From an uncultured Collinsella sp. (GTDB lineage: Bacteria > Actinomycetota > Coriobacteriia > Coriobacteriales > Coriobacteriaceae): 16,734 nt of DNA. The translations under genes and the position numbers were made by a program. Position 1 is the first letter of the stretch; every line of letters begins with the position of its first letter. This document shows positions 13,775 through 16,734 of this stretch, piece by piece. Where the stretch lies: the NCBI GenBank assembly GCA_958435545.1, contig CAUBGU010000029.1, positions 1-16,734 of the forward strand, in the 5' to 3' direction. Under the pieces are notes generated by a model. The model did no database searches. It saw only the letters and a program-made list of their open reading frames with translations, and had not been told where the DNA came from.

Positions 13775-14572
13775 ATGGATTTTACGGTCGAGAATGCGGG
13801 CACTACGATCGCCTGCCGCGAGTATGCCGGCCCGGATGTATCGTCCGATACGCCCGCCTTGGTGTGCGTGCACGGCGCCTGCGTCGACGGTGTCTTTTTT
13901 GACGGTATCGCCCGCGAGCTTGCCTTTGACTATCGCGTCATTACCTACGACCGGCGCGGTTGCGGCGAGAGCGGCGACGCTGCAGACGGACGCTACGACC
14001 TCGCCGTCCAGGCCGCCGACCTACAGGCTGTTATCGAGCATATTGGCACTCCGGCAAACGTGCTCGCGCACAGTGCCGGTACGTTGGTGGCCCTGGAGCT
14101 TCTCCGTGCAAACCCCGCCATAATCTCGCGTGCGATTCTGCATGAACCCGCCGTGACGGATGAGGGCGCCGGCCTGGGCGCGGCCCCGGTTTTGCTCGAG
14201 ATGATCGCCGCGGGAAAGGTCTCCAGGGCATTACGGGCCTTTCTGGGCGCCATCGGCGATTCGGACCCTGAAGCCCCCAAGTTAACCGAGGCGGAAGCCA
14301 AGCATGCCCTGCGCAACGGCCGCAGTTTCATGGCGAACGAATACGGGATTACTATGACCTGCGTTCCCGATTGGGATAGCGTCCGTGCGTCGAAAACGGT
14401 GGCCGCCGTGCTCCTGGGCGAGCTCTCGATTGGCACGCCCCGCGAGGCGGGCACGAGGGTGGCGGCTGAGCTTTTGGACTGTCCGCTCGTAATGGTTCCC
14501 GGCGCGCACAACGGCCTGCGCGATCGCCCGGGAGCGGCTGCCCAGACTGTCCTTGGCATCCTGGGGCTCTAA
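13775..14572 (+). CDS. Alpha/beta-fold hydrolase
   Basis: A 265-residue soluble alpha/beta hydrolase. LVCVHGACVDG (29-39) is the oxyanion-side HG motif, ITYDRRGCGESG (56-67) follows, and LAHSAGTLVA (97-106) is the nucleophile elbow with Ser100; its first Gly is Ala here. The catalytic His is probably His245 in VPGAHNGLRDRP. The usual acid position after strand 6 (G-x-x-Asp) reads GELS (215-218), so the canonical Asp is missing; Glu216 or an acid elsewhere would have to serve. No signal peptide or membrane helix is visible. Substrate unknown; esterase or lactonase activity are options. Start: ATG 13775 behind a GGGGG site. Nothing in the neighbourhood suggests a pathway. Confidence 0.85.
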   Translation: MDFTVENAGTTIACREYAGPDVSSDTPALVCVHGACVDGVFFDGIARELAFDYRVITYDRRGCGESGDAADGRYDLAVQAADLQAVIEHIGTPANVLAHSAGTLVALELLRANPAIISRAILHEPAVTDEGAGLGAAPVLLEMIAAGKVSRALRAFLGAIGDSDPEAPKLTEAEAKHALRNGRSFMANEYGITMTCVPDWDSVRASKTVAAVLLGELSIGTPREAGTRVAAELLDCPLVMVPGAHNGLRDRPGAAAQTVLGILGL

Positions 14573-14722
14573 CACCCGCAATAGCCAAAGCAGGCTTCAT
14601 CCGCAAACGTTTCGGCATTGTTAACAAATGTGTTCAAAACCTCACGTCTGCGGCTTCAATCGCGCCGTCTGCCAACTCATAAAAATGTAACAGCATTCAC
14701 GTACTTACCTGCATCGGCAAGG

Positions 14723-14759
14723 TGTTACCCTTGTAACATTTGGAACCCACCGCTACCAT
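14723..14759 (+). promoter_or_regulatory. Promoter with overlapping palindrome for the HD-GYP gene
   Basis: TTGTAA (14731-14736) and TACCAT (14754-14759) are 17 bases apart, a fair sigma-70-type promoter ending 24 bases before the start codon. The palindrome TGTTAC-CCTT-GTAACA (14723-14738) overlaps the -35 box and could be a repressor site. A related word, ATGTAACAG (14685-14693), lies further upstream. Confidence 0.5.
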
Positions 14760-14783
14760 GCGAAGCCATCGAAAGGGCCCCAT

Positions 14784-16664
14784 ATGCTCAATAATCACGA
14801 GGTCAATCTAACCGACGAGGAGGCTGCCGCCGAGGTCGCCCGTGTCGCGAAGACCTACCCCGTGGTACGTTTACTGTCGGCCGATCAGATTAAGAGCGAG
14901 CCTAACTGCCTGCTCGCCGGCGATCGCTGCCCTTGTTTGCGCCAGGCAAGTCTTGAGGCCTTGACAGATTCCGATGAGGTGTCGGAGCAACTGCTCAACG
15001 ATGGCGTTGAGTACCGTGCCCATCTGCGCCCTCTGAAGGTCGAGGGCGAGCCTCATGTCCTGCTGATGGTGCGTCCGATCGATGGGCAAGAGGCCGCAAA
15101 AGAGGACCTTGTCTACACCGACGTGCTGACGAGCGTGCACAATCGCCGATATTACGAGGAAAAGCTCCGTAGCGCCCGCATGAACGCCGGCGTTGCGATG
15201 ATCGACCTTGATGATTTTAGGGTCTTCAACGATACGTGTGGCCGTCATGCCGGCGACCTTGCACTCGGTGCTGTGGCGACGGCCATACGCAGCGGAATTC
15301 GTTCGACTGACGAGCTTGTGCGCTATGGCTGCGACAAGTTTGTGGTCGTCATGCCCAATATTCCCTCCGATGACTTCACCCGTCGCCTGCATCAGGTATC
15401 CGACGCCGTTCATGCCACGATTATTCCGGGCCATGAGTACGTGAGATTGACGGCATGTGTTGGTGGCGTTCGCATTCATGGCGAGACGGTCGATGAGGGC
15501 GTTGGCCGCGCTGTCCAGTTACTGAGCCGCGCTAAGGCAAAAGCCGGTACGGTCGTGACCGATGCCGATTCCATCGAGGCCTTCCAAAGCGAAAAGCCTT
15601 TGGTACTTATTGTCGATGACTCCGAGATGAACCGAGTCATTCTCAGCGAGATGCTCAAGGACGAGTATTGCATCCTCGAGGCCGACAACGGTCGTACGGC
15701 GCTCGACATGGTCGACCGCTATGGTGATGAGTTGTCGCTCGTGCTGCTGGATATTGTCATGCCGGGCATAAGCGGCTTTGAGGTGCTGGCCGGTCTGTCG
15801 CGCCGATCGGTTAGTGACAATCTGCCTGTCATCATGATTTCGAGCGAAGATTCCGATGATATGGTTCTGCGCGCGTACGAGCTGGGCGCCTCGGACTATA
15901 TCAACCGCCCGTTTGACTCCCGTGTCGTGCGCCGCCGTGTAAGCAACACCATCCGCCTATACGCCAAACAGCGCCGCCTGACGAACCTACTGTCCCAGCA
16001 GTACAACGAGCGCGTCAAGAATAGTCGCATGCTCATCGACATCATGGCCGGCGTCATGGAGCTTCGCAACGGCGAGAGCGGCAGACACGTTACGAACATC
16101 GAAAAGCTGACCGAGCTGCTGCTTGACTGTCTAGTCCAGCGTAGCGACGCCATCTTCCTTGACAATGAGGAACGCTCCACGATTGCCCTGGCTTCGGCGC
16201 TGCACGATATCGGCAAGATGTCGATTGACGATGCGATTCTCAACAAACCCGGGCGCCTTACGTCCGAGGAGTTCGAGATTATGAAGACGCATACCACGAT
16301 CGGCGCCGACATGCTGCTTGAGCTGGGTAGCCATCACGCCGGCAATGCGCTTATGGAATATGCGTACCAGATCGCGCGTTGGCATCACGAGCGCTGGGAC
16401 GGCAAGGGTTATCCCGATGGCCTTAAGGGCGACGAAATTCCCATTGCCGCACAGGTGGTTTCGGTGGCCGACGTGTACGATGCCCTGACGAGCGTGCGCG
16501 TGTACAAGGACGCTATCCCGCACAAGGAGGCAATTCAGATGATCCTGGACGGTAAGTGCGGCACCTTTAACCCGCTGCTGCTCGATTGTCTGCTTGAGGT
16601 GCAAGACCAAATTGCCGAGACGTTGGCACGCCCCGCCGACGTCGTCGCGTTTCCCACGATTTAG
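14784..16664 (+). CDS. Degenerate GGDEF - receiver - HD-GYP signalling protein
   Basis: A 626-residue cytosolic protein. The N-terminal ~100 residues resemble a worn PAS-type sensor with Cys42, Cys49 and Cys51 (CLLAGDRCPC). A GGDEF-like domain spans about 105-265, with LTSVHNRRYYEEKL and DLDDFRVFND, but its active-site loop reads GCDKF (182-186), so cyclase activity is unlikely. A receiver domain (about 272-395) has VDDSEMNR, the phospho-acceptor Asp323 in LLDIVMPG, and Arg375 (NRPF) where the conserved Lys is expected. A HD-GYP domain (about 415-600) has HDIGK (His474, Asp475) and HHERWDGKGYPDG (GYP 542-544), all intact, implying c-di-GMP phosphodiesterase activity. Phosphorylation of the receiver probably controls the HD-GYP domain. 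Start: ATG 14784 with AAAGGG 6 bases upstream. A probable Hpt gene follows 24 bases after the stop. Confidence 0.92.
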   Translation: MLNNHEVNLTDEEAAAEVARVAKTYPVVRLLSADQIKSEPNCLLAGDRCPCLRQASLEALTDSDEVSEQLLNDGVEYRAHLRPLKVEGEPHVLLMVRPIDGQEAAKEDLVYTDVLTSVHNRRYYEEKLRSARMNAGVAMIDLDDFRVFNDTCGRHAGDLALGAVATAIRSGIRSTDELVRYGCDKFVVVMPNIPSDDFTRRLHQVSDAVHATIIPGHEYVRLTACVGGVRIHGETVDEGVGRAVQLLSRAKAKAGTVVTDADSIEAFQSEKPLVLIVDDSEMNRVILSEMLKDEYCILEADNGRTALDMVDRYGDELSLVLLDIVMPGISGFEVLAGLSRRSVSDNLPVIMISSEDSDDMVLRAYELGASDYINRPFDSRVVRRRVSNTIRLYAKQRRLTNLLSQQYNERVKNSRMLIDIMAGVMELRNGESGRHVTNIEKLTELLLDCLVQRSDAIFLDNEERSTIALASALHDIGKMSIDDAILNKPGRLTSEEFEIMKTHTTIGADMLLELGSHHAGNALMEYAYQIARWHHERWDGKGYPDGLKGDEIPIAAQVVSVADVYDALTSVRVYKDAIPHKEAIQMILDGKCGTFNPLLLDCLLEVQDQIAETLARPADVVAFPTI

Positions 16665-16688
16665 TTTGACCAAAGGAGTTTTTAATCC

Positions 16689-16734
16689 ATGATTTCCATG
16701 CGTGAGGCGTATGAGAAGATCGGCGCCAATTATG
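16689..16734 (+). CDS. Start of probable Hpt (histidine phosphotransfer) protein (partial)
   Basis: Only the first 15 codons are present (MISMREAYEKIGANY). AAAGGAG lies 10 bases upstream of ATG 16689; an internal ATG at 16698 is an alternative. Small Hpt-domain proteins often begin with a similar phrase (Y-x-x-I-G-x-x-Y), so Hpt is my best guess, supported by the receiver domain encoded directly upstream. The phospho-accepting His would be outside the window. Confidence 0.5.
   Translation, partial: MISMREAYEKIGANY

Noticed and set aside
13556..13873. Longer N-terminus for the radical SAM protein
   Set aside because: Family similarity begins just after ATG 13549, a GAGGAG site precedes it, and the extension overlaps the divergent hydrolase gene.
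1..16734. CRISPR array, tRNA, rRNA, IS transposase or phage genes
   Set aside because: I looked for regular short direct repeats, cloverleaf-type sequences and transposase or integrase motifs and found none.

Overview
The window reads as a gut-type high-GC actinobacterium of the Coriobacteriia, most likely Collinsella. This is inferred from GC-rich codon use, from the style of the genes (a Gly/Asn-variant phosphofructokinase, a SEC-C methionine aminopeptidase, a long FtsX-type permease) and from my recollection of that genus. No rRNA, tRNA, CRISPR array, transposase or phage gene is visible. I support 14 protein-coding regions, two of them fragments at the window edges.

Region 1 (1-2796): the last codons of a probable ABC ATPase, then its large FtsX-type permease. 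Region 2 (about 2797-5656) is the most unusual part. Two direct copies of a ~320-bp intergenic repeat (2837-3156 and 5149-5466, sharing an identical 82-bp core) bracket a membrane-anchored XRE-type regulator (3437-4357) and a small soluble protein (4806-5135). Hairpins of a second repeat family (ends AGTTGCGGTG) lie on both sides of the regulator, and a third copy sits at 12665-12731. A 185-bp nested palindrome (5472-5656) follows the second long repeat and overlaps the stop codon of the phosphofructokinase gene.

Region 3 (5648-9619): a 6-phosphofructokinase and a membrane-anchored choloylglycine-hydrolase-like enzyme, both on the minus strand, then a divergent M18 aminopeptidase closed by two tandem terminators. 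Region 4 (9638-10579): a two-gene toxin-antitoxin module, with a RelB/DinJ-like antitoxin overlapping a PIN-domain toxin behind a good promoter with iterated sites. Region 5 (10660-13549): minus-strand single genes for a D-2-hydroxyacid dehydrogenase, a methionine aminopeptidase and a COG0731-type radical SAM protein, separated by terminator-like hairpins. Region 6 (13775-16734): an alpha/beta hydrolase, then a three-domain signalling protein (degenerate GGDEF, receiver, HD-GYP), followed directly by the start of what looks like an Hpt phosphotransfer protein. The last two suggest a phosphorelay controlling c-di-GMP breakdown.

Most genes appear to be independent metabolic or housekeeping units. 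The linked sets are the ABC pair, the toxin-antitoxin pair and the HD-GYP/Hpt pair. The least explained material is the intergenic repeat system of region 2.
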